Shown: piece by piece, positions 54,088 to 62,495 of the stretch
Numbering within the stretch: the first letter of the stretch is position 1
How the letters are laid out: every line of letters begins with the position of its first letter
DNA from: Natranaerobius thermophilus JW/NM-WN-LF
GTDB taxonomy: Bacteria > Bacillota > Natranaerobiia > Natranaerobiales > Natranaerobiaceae
Assembly (NCBI RefSeq): GCF_000020005.1
Contig: NC_010718.1
Coordinates: forward strand, 2,686,001 to 2,750,000
Direction of reading: 5' to 3'
DNA: 64,000 nt
Notes under the pieces: generated by a model
The model's input: only the letters and a program-made list of their open reading frames with translations
Databases searched by the model: none
Told to the model about the DNA's origin: nothing
Position numbers and translations under genes: made by a program

Positions 54088-54315
54088 TTAGTCTTCTTTA
54101 ACTAGCTCTTTGTGGTCTATTCTGTTGACATTGAATACCTGGTGCTTTTGTAGGCTCATCATTTTTTCCCCTATGTCGTAGATTTCTTCATCCGTTGCGT
54201 TTGGCGTAATTCGCCCAAAACTTCTGGTTCTGAATACTGGCTTACCCTCATCGTCGTTTCCTATAACCAACCTGAACTGTACTCTGGTCGGTCCCTTTAA
54301 CCCTAAAACTGGCAT
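54088..54315 (-). CDS. DUF1659 domain protein
   Basis: From ATG 54315 (behind AGAGGTG) the 75-aa product reads MPVLGLKGPTRVQFRLVIGN, DDEGKPVFRTRSFGRITPNA, TDEEIYDIGEKMMSLQKHQV. The ATDEEIYD..LxxLQ motif defines DUF1659. An upstream in-frame start at 54453 would add an unrelated, site-less extension. Probably co-expressed with DUF2922. Confidence 0.9.
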   Translation of the reverse strand: MPVLGLKGPTRVQFRLVIGNDDEGKPVFRTRSFGRITPNATDEEIYDIGEKMMSLQKHQVFNVNRIDHKELVKED

Positions 54316-54562
54316 CTGATTCACCTCTTTCCCGGTTTGGATTCCCTCGGGGCCCCTTGGGTGAGTTAAGTATACTATGGTATTGGGAATGAGGGTAATG
54401 TGGACTAAGCCGGAACTCGTGGCTTTTTGCGGGATTTTTGTGAAACTTGTCACTTTTTATGGTAGTTTAATGAAATCTCGAAGCTTTTTACGGGAAGTAA
54501 GCTAAAACTCCCACAATTGAAGAAAATTTTATGAAATTGATAGCATGCCTATTGCCAGGGCA

Positions 54563-55414
54563 TTAGTGGATGATCAAATTATTCACCAGGTCCCGAATGG
54601 CATAGATCACCGAGATGGAATCGGGCTCCTTCCCCAAATCTTCCCCCTTTCCCACCTCACCCTTCAGATGGTTTGAACCCTGAAGTTCTTCCTGAAGATC
54701 TCTCTGATTATGGGTGAAATCATCCCCGGGCCAGATAAAGTTTTCGTGAGCATAGTCAGAAAAGTGGCCGTGATCTGCTTTAAATGGAGTGTTGGAAGTA
54801 TTGGGATATAATCTTTGATTATAATTGTACAAAATTAAGTATCCATCTATAATGTTGTTTTTGACTGTTTCAAGCTGCTGAAAGACTTGCAACTGCCAAC
54901 CGCTTTCAAAGGTGATTATGGTGGTGTTACCTTCCCTTTGTAGGGCTGTGATGTGCTGACAGCTGATGCTGCCCATGGCTCCGTCTTTAGAGCTTTTTAA
55001 GGTGTCCCTGGTTTTTGCTTGTATTAGGATGGTATTTTTGTTCATTGGCACGGGTACTTTGTTGGGACTTCTGAGCATTTTCCCATAGCATGCTTTCAAA
55101 CTCTTCCAGGATTGGCAGTTAAATTTTAGGAGCTTGTCCATAGCTGTTCTGTAGGAAATGTGTAATACTTCCCGATGAATAGGGTGACTGATCTTATCAG
55201 GCATGTGTTCCTGATTGGAGCTGTCACCTTTATCATGCTTCTTATTCTTATCATTCTTGGAAGTTTTGTAAATCATGGTGGTACCATTAGTTCCGTTTTT
55301 TAGGTATTCTGGTAAGACTGCCATCAATGTGTCAATTTTCTTACAACTCAAGTTCAACTTGTCCTGCCTTTGGTTATTAAAGTTTTGATTGTGTTTGTAA
55401 CTCCCTTTTCTCAT
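54563..55414 (-). CDS. ComK-like protein with C-terminal extension (upstream copy)
   Basis: It shares AVLPEYLKNG, KVPVPMNKNTILIQAKTR, DGAMGSISCQHITALQ and TIITFESGWQLQVFQQ with the copy at 53121, the same ComK-type pattern. It carries an extra Lys/Asp-rich insert (~55-75) and a ~75-residue acidic C-terminal extension absent from the other copy. GGAGAGAAGGGTAG precedes the ATG. It is the first gene of the operon and lies just after the group II intron. Confidence 0.6.
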   Translation of the reverse strand: MRKGSYKHNQNFNNQRQDKLNLSCKKIDTLMAVLPEYLKNGTNGTTMIYKTSKNDKNKKHDKGDSSNQEHMPDKISHPIHREVLHISYRTAMDKLLKFNCQSWKSLKACYGKMLRSPNKVPVPMNKNTILIQAKTRDTLKSSKDGAMGSISCQHITALQREGNTTIITFESGWQLQVFQQLETVKNNIIDGYLILYNYNQRLYPNTSNTPFKADHGHFSDYAHENFIWPGDDFTHNQRDLQEELQGSNHLKGEVGKGEDLGKEPDSISVIYAIRDLVNNLIIH

Positions 55415-55437
55415 CTACCCTTCTCTCCTTTACAATA

Positions 55438-57538
55438 ATCGAGTAGGTAGAAGCCACAGTAATTAGCTGTGGCTTCGTTCCTCTCACAGAACCGTGCTTA
55501 CGGGCCACGTACACGGCTCCTAGTAGACCTCGATCACTTTCTAAAGTGATGCAAAATACCAACTTGATAGGTACTAATATTAATTAGACCTATCTCGTCA
55601 AACCACTTATTGGGTAGTGCTAAACTTATGAGAGGACTTGATGAGTTTCTCCATTTATTCATGGAGATTTTCTCAAATTCCCCTTTGTAGCCTTTTCTGC
55701 GAAGAGTTTTGTGTAGTTGTTTCCAACTTTTCCATTCTCGCATTTTCTTCATCCTAAGTCTTCTTCTAATCCATTTCATTAAGTTCTCAAATTGTTTCTT
55801 ACAATTGGCTATTCGGAAGTAATTTGCCCATCCTCTTAATACTGGATTTAGCTCTTTTATGATTTCGGATAGATTTCTACCATGATTTCTTGGTGTAAGA
55901 GTTCTGACTTTTTCTTTGAATTTCTGTATCTTTTCAGGCTGGATGGATATGTTTTGACTCCTTATGATAACTCCTAGGTAGGGAACACCTTTGCGGTCAT
56001 TTGTTATGTGAGTTTTCTCTTTATTAACTGTTAGTTTTAATTCGTCTTCTAATATTTCAGTAGCTATATCTTTATATCTTTTCGCTTGTCTTGGTGTGTA
56101 GGCGAATATTAAAATATCATCGGCATATCTTACTATTCGGATATTGCGACTCTTCATTTCTTTATCAAATCTGTCTAGGTAAATGTTGGTTAGTAGTGGT
56201 GAAATCACTCCACCTTGAGGGCTCCCTATTTCTGTGTCTTCTATGGCTCCATCTTCCATTACTCCGGACTTCAAAAATTTCTTTATTAATTTGAGAACAC
56301 TTCCATCACTAACTTTCTTGGCTACTTCTTCGATAATCAACTCATGGTTTAATTTATCAAAGCATTTAGATAGGTCCATATCTACTACATGTCTTAGATT
56401 GTATTTATTAATGAACTGTTCTGATTTAGCTATTGCTTTGTGACATGAGCGATTAGGCCTGTATCCGTAGCTTGACGGGTGGAAGTCTGGATCAAAAATC
56501 GGTTGAAGTATATTTAACGTTGCTTGTTGGACTACCCTGTCTTTTACGGTTGGAATCCCTAATGGGCGAGTACTTCCATCTGGTTTGGGTATCTTAACTC
56601 GCCTCACAGGTTGTGGTTTGTATGCGCCAATTTTAAGGTCATGATGAAGGGTTTCCAGATTTTCTTCTAGGTTGGAGCCATAAGCCTCCACGGTTACCTG
56701 GTCTATGCCGGGTTTACCTTTGTTAGCTCTGACCCTGCGGTAGGCGTCTTCTAGATTGTTTTTGGAATAAATCTTGTCTATTAAACTGTACCATTTCTTC
56801 ATCAATTGCACCTTCTTTCGCTGTGTGCCTTCCCTCTTTCTACACTTTTAGTTGTGGTTTCTTTGAACGTGCTTAACGGTGTCTCTAGCTCTTTGGCAAT
56901 CTTACCTATCAGGGTACGCTCTACTTCCACTAGGCGGACGGTAAAGCAAGTAAGCTCGTCACCACCTGACTTTCCGTTCCCTTTAGCATTTCAGCTTCAG
57001 TTTTCTTCCTACCTAAAGTGTCTACTCGAGTTCTTGCTACACTCTTTGGTCTACTTTCACCCCTTCACACTACATAATTCCCTTTCGGTCATTATGCACC
57101 ACTACAACCAGGTGTAGTGTCCTTTCGGTTTTATCCTCCAGACTGTTACCAGCTTTCTTTGGCCGAAAGTTCTTCACTACTACGGGTTCATCTGCCTCCT
57201 GCACTGCTTTAGTTAAAACTCATGTTTCCACTTGTCTTAACTTTACTTGTCGTCACAAGACAATACAGGTATCTCCCCGGTTAAGTCTGCTTGCCTGAAT
57301 TTGAACGCATCCGTCCTAACCTTTTAGGTTATCCAGCTTTCGGGCTTTCCCATAATTTGCAAGGTTACCCACCTAAAAGGCCATCCTCGGTTTGTTCTCA
57401 CTATGTTCCAAATTCCCCCTTCAGCTTCCTTCAGACTCCACCGTCACCGGTGACGCCCTTGCCTTATGGTTGTCTTCCTGCTGGTTAGGTGACAGGGTTT
57501 CTTTCAACCCATCGGCGCGGCAGGCATGCCGGGCAAAC
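55438..57538 (-). mobile_element. Group II intron with maturase ORF
   Basis: On minus the intron begins near 57538 (GTTTG..) and ends near 55438 (..CTACTCGAT). Domain V is at 55519-55489 (GAGCCGTG...CACGGTTC, with an AGC triad) and domain VI follows (GAAGCCACAG/CTGTGGCTTC stem, 55475-55451). About 0.7 kb of structured RNA (domains I-III) precedes the maturase ORF, which lies in domain IV. It inserted between a terminator-like hairpin (57541-57572) and the ComK-like gene. Exact ends are estimates. Confidence 0.85.
55534..56811 (-). CDS. ltrA: Group II intron reverse transcriptase/maturase
   Basis: The protein has all RT blocks: RRVKIPKPDGSTRPLGIPTV (RT1-2), YGYRPNRSCHKAI (RT3), DMDLSKCFDKLNH, GSPQGGVISPLLTNIYLD, and the catalytic RYADDILIF (YADD). 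The X/maturase domain follows (ELNPVLRGWANYFRIANCKK, GIIM type). There is no HNH endonuclease domain. Length 425 aa is typical. The stop at 55534 lies just before domain V. Confidence 0.92.
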   Translation of the reverse strand: MQLMKKWYSLIDKIYSKNNLEDAYRRVRANKGKPGIDQVTVEAYGSNLEENLETLHHDLKIGAYKPQPVRRVKIPKPDGSTRPLGIPTVKDRVVQQATLNILQPIFDPDFHPSSYGYRPNRSCHKAIAKSEQFINKYNLRHVVDMDLSKCFDKLNHELIIEEVAKKVSDGSVLKLIKKFLKSGVMEDGAIEDTEIGSPQGGVISPLLTNIYLDRFDKEMKSRNIRIVRYADDILIFAYTPRQAKRYKDIATEILEDELKLTVNKEKTHITNDRKGVPYLGVIIRSQNISIQPEKIQKFKEKVRTLTPRNHGRNLSEIIKELNPVLRGWANYFRIANCKKQFENLMKWIRRRLRMKKMREWKSWKQLHKTLRRKGYKGEFEKISMNKWRNSSSPLISLALPNKWFDEIGLINISTYQVGILHHFRK

Positions 57539-57540
57539 AA

Positions 57541-57572
57541 ATAACCCGGGAGGGAAGACCCCCCGGGGCATT
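57541..57572 (-). terminator. Terminator-like hairpin at the intron 5' exon
   Basis: On minus CCCCGGGGGG and CCCTCCCGGGTT pair around TCTT, followed by ATTTGTTT, where the intron begins. It may be the leader attenuator of the ComK-like operon or a terminator targeted by the intron. Confidence 0.6.
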
Positions 57573-57884
57573 CCTGTTAGAAAGAGCTGCAGCGAGTATA
57601 TCTTTATTTTGTTTTGAGAAAAGCCTGAGACCTCAGTGGAAAATATTTCATGTATGTTTATAATTATTTTATACTTTTTCCAGGGAAAAGGGAATTTTAA
57701 TTTAAACTTTCTGATCAATATCATTCTCAATACATAAACTTGCATAATATGAAAATAAATACTATTATTTTAGAATTAGGCAGGATAAATATTCTAAATA
57801 AAGAATATTTAAAAATACAAACAACTACAAGAATGTATAAAGTACTTATATGTTTGGAATCCTAATTGTGGAGGAGGGACTATT
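57573..57884. other. Intergenic region between divergent units
   Basis: No gene is convincing here. It contains CCTGAGACCTCAG near 57624, a short palindrome, and an AT-rich stretch likely to hold the promoters of the rightward cassette and of the leftward ComK-like operon; I could not fix either promoter. Confidence 0.4.
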
Positions 57885-58550
57885 ATGTGGAGAACTTCTC
57901 ATTTCTATAAAGATGTAGTACAGTCATTAGAAAATGCAGTTGAGCTCGTCACAGACTTCTATTATAACTTTTTGCTACAAGAATTAAGACAATATATAAA
58001 TGAAAAATATTTAACTGATTACCAGCAATTCGAACAGATAGTTGTAGATCTAGAAAATTTTGATTTTGATGATGCAGCATTAGTTAAAACATTTCGCGAA
58101 GTTGGATTTAGATCTTACTTTTCTTTATTCATACAATTAGACTATACGCGAATGCAAGAGATACAAGAATGTATAAATAAAGCTAAAAAGTTTTTTAAAT
58201 CTGTACACCAAATAGATAATAAAGACGAACGCTTAGAAGAGTATTTTGAATCTTTTGAACAAGTTGGGCCATTCTTAAAACACAAACTAAATCAAAAAGA
58301 ATTAATAAAGACGAAAATGTTAGAATATGTCAACATTGAGAATACAACAAGTAAGTCACAAATAAAACAAAAGTTCGAGTATTCAGAAAACTTTAATAGC
58401 AGTAGGCACGAAAAGGAATATTTTGATTTATGGCCAGATGTATTAACAAAACAAACTAAAAGTATGAACACCGTTAGATTTAAAGTTGACAGAGATGAAA
58501 ATTGGAACATATCAGCTGATTTAAATGAAGTGGACAAGCCTGCCATTTAA
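57885..58550 (+). CDS. Unknown protein, first gene of SecB-like/nuclease-like cassette
   Basis: ATG 57885 follows GGAGGAGGG. The 221-aa product is soluble, helical and acidic, with motifs FREVGFRSYFSLFIQLDY (~82), RLEEYFESFEQVGPFLKH (~118) and a C-terminal RDENWNISADLNEVDK. A disrupted homologue lies at 22125-22572 with the same YF.SF.QVGPFL and ENWN motifs, so this is a mobile, accessory family. I do not recognise it. It is separated from the SecB-like gene by only 15 nt and from its own promoter region by no other gene. Confidence 0.6.
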   Translation: MWRTSHFYKDVVQSLENAVELVTDFYYNFLLQELRQYINEKYLTDYQQFEQIVVDLENFDFDDAALVKTFREVGFRSYFSLFIQLDYTRMQEIQECINKAKKFFKSVHQIDNKDERLEEYFESFEQVGPFLKHKLNQKELIKTKMLEYVNIENTTSKSQIKQKFEYSENFNSSRHEKEYFDLWPDVLTKQTKSMNTVRFKVDRDENWNISADLNEVDKPAI

Positions 58551-58565
58551 GTTAGGGGGATTAAA

Positions 58566-59006
58566 ATGAGTGAAAAAAACCACGGCAGTGAAAGCGCTTA
58601 TCAAGATTTTATAGAGGCGGTTAAATTAAACGACATTATTACGAGGAAAATCAAATTAGAAAGTTATATTGATTTTACCGATCAAGATTATAGTGGTAAA
58701 CTAAATTTTAATTTACCAGAAGCAGATTATAAAATATATGATAAACAAAGTTTCAAGTATATTATTGAGGTTGATATTGAAGGAGAACTTGACAATAGTG
58801 AAGATAGAGCTTTTGTAATCGAAATGATATTTGAAATTGATTACACTTTGGATGGTGAATTGGAAGTAGATGAAGAGTATGTTAGTAAATTCTCAAAAAA
58901 TGCTATTTTTAATACTTGGCCTTACATAAGAGAGACAATTGACAATTTATCCTATAGAATGGGAGTAAGTCTTCCCAGATTGCCTCTTTTAAAATCTAAT
59001 TTTTAG
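58566..59006 (+). CDS. SecB-like chaperone
   Basis: The fold signature is clear at the C-terminus: FSKNAIFNTWPYIRETIDNL followed by SYRMGVSLPRLPL, like the ..FPYIRExIxxLxxRxGxPxLxLxP end of SecB. Upstream, alternating hydrophobic strands (FKYIIEVDIEGELD..FVIEMIFEIDYTL) give the SecB beta-sheet. Length 146 aa is right. Gram-positive bacteria normally lack the export SecB; solitary SecB-like proteins often act as chaperones of toxin-antitoxin or defence modules. GGGGGATTAAA precedes the ATG. Confidence 0.75.
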   Translation: MSEKNHGSESAYQDFIEAVKLNDIITRKIKLESYIDFTDQDYSGKLNFNLPEADYKIYDKQSFKYIIEVDIEGELDNSEDRAFVIEMIFEIDYTLDGELEVDEEYVSKFSKNAIFNTWPYIRETIDNLSYRMGVSLPRLPLLKSNF

Positions 59007-59018
59007 GGGGATGGGAGT

Positions 59019-59687
59019 TTGTTATGCTTTGTAAATGTTCAACCTAACGACATCGAACAAGAAGTTTACGATTTAGCAAACCAAGCTCTCCAATGTAAAG
59101 ATGATTTTAAGGTAATAACCGACGTTATATACTTCGCGAGTAACCAAACAAAATTCAATGAAATTATTGGAGATATGAAAAATGAGGTTGAAGACAGTAC
59201 AATTAATGTAATAGAAGAGTTCTATGATACTACTGACATAGGTAATCGTAGAGGAGATTTTGTAGAAATTTTGGTTTCTAATGGGCTAAAAAGGTCTGGA
59301 TATTCAAAAGAAAAGGATTGCGTACCTTATTATAACTGTGAAGAAATAAAAGTTTATTATAATGGCAAAAAACTTAAAAATAATATCGATATTGCTTTTT
59401 GGAAAACTGATGAAGCGGAACTTTTTGAATGTAAATCAAAGTTACAATCTTTTTTAAAAAGAGGGAGAAACGCACGTGATAAGGTCATATATTTGAATGA
59501 AATTAGTATTAGGCTAGAACAGATACTTTTAAGTGTTAATACATACCTAGTTGATTTATCAGAAAACGATTTTATTTTTAATAAATATTTATCTAATAAT
59601 TTACTAGAAGAATATAAAAACAGGAATAATTGTGAAATTAAGTTAACTCATGGTGTTAGTATAAATTCTTGGACACATCATGGTTAA
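59019..59687 (+). CDS. Putative PD-(D/E)XK protein, C-terminus replaced by IS3 sequence
   Basis: NNIDIAFWKTDEAELFECKS (~124-143) has the D-x(n)-ExK-type core of restriction-like nucleases. The N-terminal helical region (NQALQCKDDFKVITDVIYFA) is unassigned. TTG 59019 is behind AGGGGG. The last 12 codons and stop lie inside IS3 copy 2. Removing the IS and one TCA restores the frame ..IKLTHINKTKLSDFIFNG and TAG at 60952-60954, so the lost tail is only about 14 residues. Third gene of the cassette. Confidence 0.55.
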   Translation: MLCFVNVQPNDIEQEVYDLANQALQCKDDFKVITDVIYFASNQTKFNEIIGDMKNEVEDSTINVIEEFYDTTDIGNRRGDFVEILVSNGLKRSGYSKEKDCVPYYNCEEIKVYYNGKKLKNNIDIAFWKTDEAELFECKSKLQSFLKRGRNARDKVIYLNEISIRLEQILLSVNTYLVDLSENDFIFNKYLSNNLLEEYKNRNNCEIKLTHGVSINSWTHHG

Positions 59688-59726
59688 GTCACTTACAATA
59701 TTAATAACGAAAGGATGTGTCCAGTA

Positions 59727-59993
59727 ATGAGTAATAAGAGATATAATGAAGACTTCAAAAGAACAATTGTAGATTTATATAATTCAGGTAGTTCTGTGAA
59801 GGATTTGTCTAGCGAATATGGTGTGACAGAGGTTACTATTTATAAATGGATCAAAGATTTCTCTCCAAACCAACAATCTGGCAGTGAGGGAGCCACTTCA
59901 AAAGATGTGGAAGAAATGCAAAAAGAAATGGCTCGCTTGAAAGAGGAGAATGAAATCTTAAAAAAGGCTATGACCATATTCGCCAAAAAGTAG
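59727..59993 (+). CDS. IS3 transposase OrfA (HTH), copy 2
   Basis: Same product as the copy-1 OrfA. ATG 59727 follows AAAGGA. An HTH is followed by a coiled coil (EEMQKEMARLKEENEILKKA), and the frame ends in TAG after the slippery heptamer at 59960-59966. Confidence 0.9.
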   Translation: MSNKRYNEDFKRTIVDLYNSGSSVKDLSSEYGVTEVTIYKWIKDFSPNQQSGSEGATSKDVEEMQKEMARLKEENEILKKAMTIFAKK

Positions 59994-60868
59994 ACAATAC
60001 AGAGCTTACTGAATTTATAAAAGAACAAAAGGACGAGCATACTATCAAAGCTATTTGTGATGCTCTAGACTTTCCGAGAAGTACTTATTACGAAACAATA
60101 AATCGAGTTGAATCTAATCGTGACAAAGAAAACAGAGAACTATTAGATCAAATAACTCAAATTCATAAAAACAGTAAAAAGCGATATGGTGCACCAAAGA
60201 TCCACGCTGTGCTAATCAATAAAGGATACAAAGTCAGCTTAAAAAGAGTCCAACGATTAATGAGAAAAGAGGGTATCAAATCAATTGTCAGGAAAAAATA
60301 TCGGCCTTATCCTAGTAGAGAAAAAGTAGTCGAACGAGAGAATCTCCTAAAACAAGACTTTTCAACTACATTTGTCAATCAAAAGTGGGTTACTGATATT
60401 ACATACATTGATACTGTTAAAGACGGCTGGTGCTACTTAGCCTCTGTAATGGATTTACACACCCATAAAATTGTTGGATACTCTTTTAGCAAGACCATGA
60501 CAACAGATTTAGTTATTAAAGCTGTTAAAAATGCTTATGATACACAGAAACCTGGCAATGGACTTATTCTACATAGTGATCTAGGTACCCAGTACACTAG
60601 CGATGACTTTAAGCGTTTTTTAAGGTACAAAGGGATCAAGCAATCATTTAGCAGAAAAGGCTGCCCTTATGACAATGCACATATCGAATCATTTCATGCT
60701 ACTTTGAAAAAGGAAGAAGTTAACCATGTTAAGTACTTAGACTTCAAATCGGCTGAAATTGCTCTATTTAGGTTCATTGAGAGCTGGTACAACAGAACAA
60801 GAATCCATGGAAGTTTGGAGTTTTTAACTCCTCAACATGTTGAGGATCTAGCAAAGCAATCTGCTTAA
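59963..60868 (+). CDS. IS3 transposase OrfB (DDE integrase), copy 2
   Basis: Reached by -1 slippage on A-AAA-AAG at 59960-59966. DDE residues lie in WVTDITYI, HSDLGTQY and NAHIESFHATLK. The product matches copy 1 throughout, so both copies are recent. Confidence 0.9.
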   Translation, partial: KGYDHIRQKVDNTELTEFIKEQKDEHTIKAICDALDFPRSTYYETINRVESNRDKENRELLDQITQIHKNSKKRYGAPKIHAVLINKGYKVSLKRVQRLMRKEGIKSIVRKKYRPYPSREKVVERENLLKQDFSTTFVNQKWVTDITYIDTVKDGWCYLASVMDLHTHKIVGYSFSKTMTTDLVIKAVKNAYDTQKPGNGLILHSDLGTQYTSDDFKRFLRYKGIKQSFSRKGCPYDNAHIESFHATLKKEEVNHVKYLDFKSAEIALFRFIESWYNRTRIHGSLEFLTPQHVEDLAKQSA

Positions 60869-61005
60869 TACTTAACTTTTTGGTGTCCAAAATTTTGACC
60901 TAAGTCCATCATATTAATAAAACTAAATTATCAGATTTCATTTTTAATGGTTAGTTAACTTAACAAGAAAGCTCTTGTAAAATAAAATTAACCTTGTTCG
61001 ATAAT

Positions 61006-61053
61006 AAAAATAAGGGATCTCTGACCCGATATCTCAGGAGATCCCTTATTTAT
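61006..61053. terminator. Bidirectional terminator
   Basis: AAATAAGGGATCTC (61008-61021) pairs with GAGATCCCTTATTT (61038-61051) over 14 perfect bp. It ends the SEC-C gene on minus and anything reading rightwards from IS3 copy 2. Confidence 0.85.
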
Positions 61054-61073
61054 TGTTGCTATCTTAATTTCTA

Positions 61074-61793
61074 TTAGTCCAAACAACATTTTTTGTACTT
61101 TTTACCGCTTCCGCAGGGGCAAGGTTCATTTCTACCTATTTTTTTGCCAACCCTTCTTGGCTTATTTTTTTGGTTGGAAATATACCTCTTTTGGGATTTT
61201 CCTTTCTTTTGATGCAGCTCACTGGGGGTGTGTCCATTATGTTCCCACAACCTAGTGTTATTAGAAAGATCTATCACAAGCTGCATGACTTCGTGAGCTT
61301 GTTCTTCACTGTCAAATTCCACCCCTCTATTGTTAAATTCCTCAAAGACCTTGTTTAATGAAAACCCGAACTGGCAAATAACCTGAATATCTTCACACAA
61401 ACCTTCAGCTGCAGCCTTGTCCCCATCAAAAATATTTTCCGTCAAATAGTTTAATAGGGCTTTATATTCTTTATTAACCTCAAAATAGGTATCGTTTTTA
61501 TACTTTAATAGCTCTTTCTTCGGTGGAATGTAGAACGGTTTACCTATGCGTTGATTTAATTGATATTCAAACTCATCAAATTCTATCAGTGACTCGGAGA
61601 CGAAATAGTCTTCGTGTATTTCAACAAAACTATTATCAAGCTCTTCAGGGGGCTCTTCCATTAATGAGTCAATTATATCTGTGTTTATTTGATCATTGTT
61701 TTGCATATTATAAATTTCTATCACTTTATCCTTATGAACAAGACCGTATAAATTGGTCAGAGATATAATGTAGTCTAAAACTAGCTGATTCAT
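61074..61793 (-). CDS. SEC-C motif protein
   Basis: The C-terminus GRNEPCPCGSGKKYKKCC is the zinc-binding SEC-C motif (CxCxGxGxKYKKCC), as in SecA tails and many stand-alone proteins. The upstream ~215 residues are helical with no catalytic motif. The SEC-C tail may bind ribosome or SecB-type partners; a SecB-like gene is about 2 kb away, though not in one operon. ATG 61793 follows GAGAGGTG. Confidence 0.8.
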   Translation of the reverse strand: MNQLVLDYIISLTNLYGLVHKDKVIEIYNMQNNDQINTDIIDSLMEEPPEELDNSFVEIHEDYFVSESLIEFDEFEYQLNQRIGKPFYIPPKKELLKYKNDTYFEVNKEYKALLNYLTENIFDGDKAAAEGLCEDIQVICQFGFSLNKVFEEFNNRGVEFDSEEQAHEVMQLVIDLSNNTRLWEHNGHTPSELHQKKGKSQKRYISNQKNKPRRVGKKIGRNEPCPCGSGKKYKKCCLD

Positions 61794-61842
61794 ATTTTCA
61801 CCTCTCAATTATCTAATAGTTTTTTGGTCACGGAATATGAAT

Positions 61843-62093
61843 TTAAGATTCATCAACACAAAACATCCCCGCGCTGAAACAATATAAAATCATAATAAAT
61901 TCCATGTATTTCTTTAGCAAACTTTTTAAATCCGAAAGGTTTTCTGTTAAAATCCGATAAACCGTTTCTTTTTCTATTTCTAAATAATCGTGAACTAATA
62001 CATTTCTCATACCAATTATCCTGATAAATAAATCTTTCTCTTTATCATTGATATAACTATTATCATACAGGATGACTGGTATATCCCGATTCC
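61843..62093 (-). pseudogene. 3' remnant of a HepT toxin gene
   Basis: The frame downstream of MntA reads ..NDKEKDLFIRIIGMRNVLVH, then DYLEIEKETVYRILTENLSD. RNVLVHDY is the HEPN catalytic RxxxxHxY motif of HepT. The N-terminal half (first helices, about 60 residues) and a start codon are missing, so toxin activity is doubtful. Confidence 0.65.
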
Positions 62094-62495
62094 CTATTCA
62101 CCATTCATAATCCTCTCCTTTAAATACTTCCTTTGAACTTCCAGATATGGTTTGAAGTCGAGATATTGGCGAATCACAAGGGAAAAGTAACTGTGTACAT
62201 CGAAATCGTCATCTGCATAGAGAATTTTGTTATGTTTTATCACTTCATACCTACCTACAATTGACATGTCATTTAGTATTGCAAGATCGACATTGTCATA
62301 GCCAAGTTCAACTAATCCTGCCAATAATTCTATCTTTTTGTCATGATTATTGGTACCATCTTTTAAAAGTACAGCAATGTCTATATCGCTCATACTATTA
62401 TTTCTTCCTACCGCACAGGAACCAAATAGATATGCAGCTTTTATTTCACCGAATTGGGAAAAATAAGTACTCAGGTCATCAAAAAGTTTAGTCAT
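62094..62495 (-). CDS. MntA-type minimal nucleotidyltransferase antitoxin
   Basis: YLFGSCAVGRNNSMSDIDIA has the GSx(10)DxD motif of minimal nucleotidyltransferases, and DNVDLAILND gives the third Asp. MntA neutralises HepT by AMPylating its HEPN site, and the remnant HepT follows at once. ATG 62495 is 10 nt after AAAGGTGTG; the in-frame starts to 62570 have none. It is probably an orphan antitoxin. Confidence 0.8.
   Translation of the reverse strand: MTKLFDDLSTYFSQFGEIKAAYLFGSCAVGRNNSMSDIDIAVLLKDGTNNHDKKIELLAGLVELGYDNVDLAILNDMSIVGRYEVIKHNKILYADDDFDVHSYFSLVIRQYLDFKPYLEVQRKYLKERIMNGE

Larger units (their letters stand above)
59651..60908 (+). mobile_element. IS3-family insertion sequence, copy 2
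   Basis: 1258 bp, the same length and the same OrfA/OrfB products as copy 1 but in opposite orientation. It has imperfect ~26-bp terminal repeats starting TGG at both ends and a 3-bp TCA target duplication (59648-59650 and 60909-60911). It inserted in the 3' end of the nuclease-like gene. Confidence 0.93.

Noticed and set aside
55377-55562. 61-codon leftward frame at the intron 3' end
   Set aside because: It crosses domains V and VI and the intron-exon border; it is explained by the RNA structure.
55534-56811. Retron or defence-type reverse transcriptase
   Set aside because: The protein has the maturase X domain and sits within clear group II intron RNA with domain V, so it is an intron maturase.
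57291-57745. Short frames upstream of the maturase (65 and 86 codons)
   Set aside because: They lie inside the structured RNA of group II intron domains I-III and its exon hairpin and have no ribosome binding site.
30878-60908. Large inversion between the two oppositely oriented IS3 copies
   Set aside because: Copy 2 keeps a matching TCA duplication on both sides, and the genes joined across copy 1 make a natural operon junction, so recombination between the copies is not needed.
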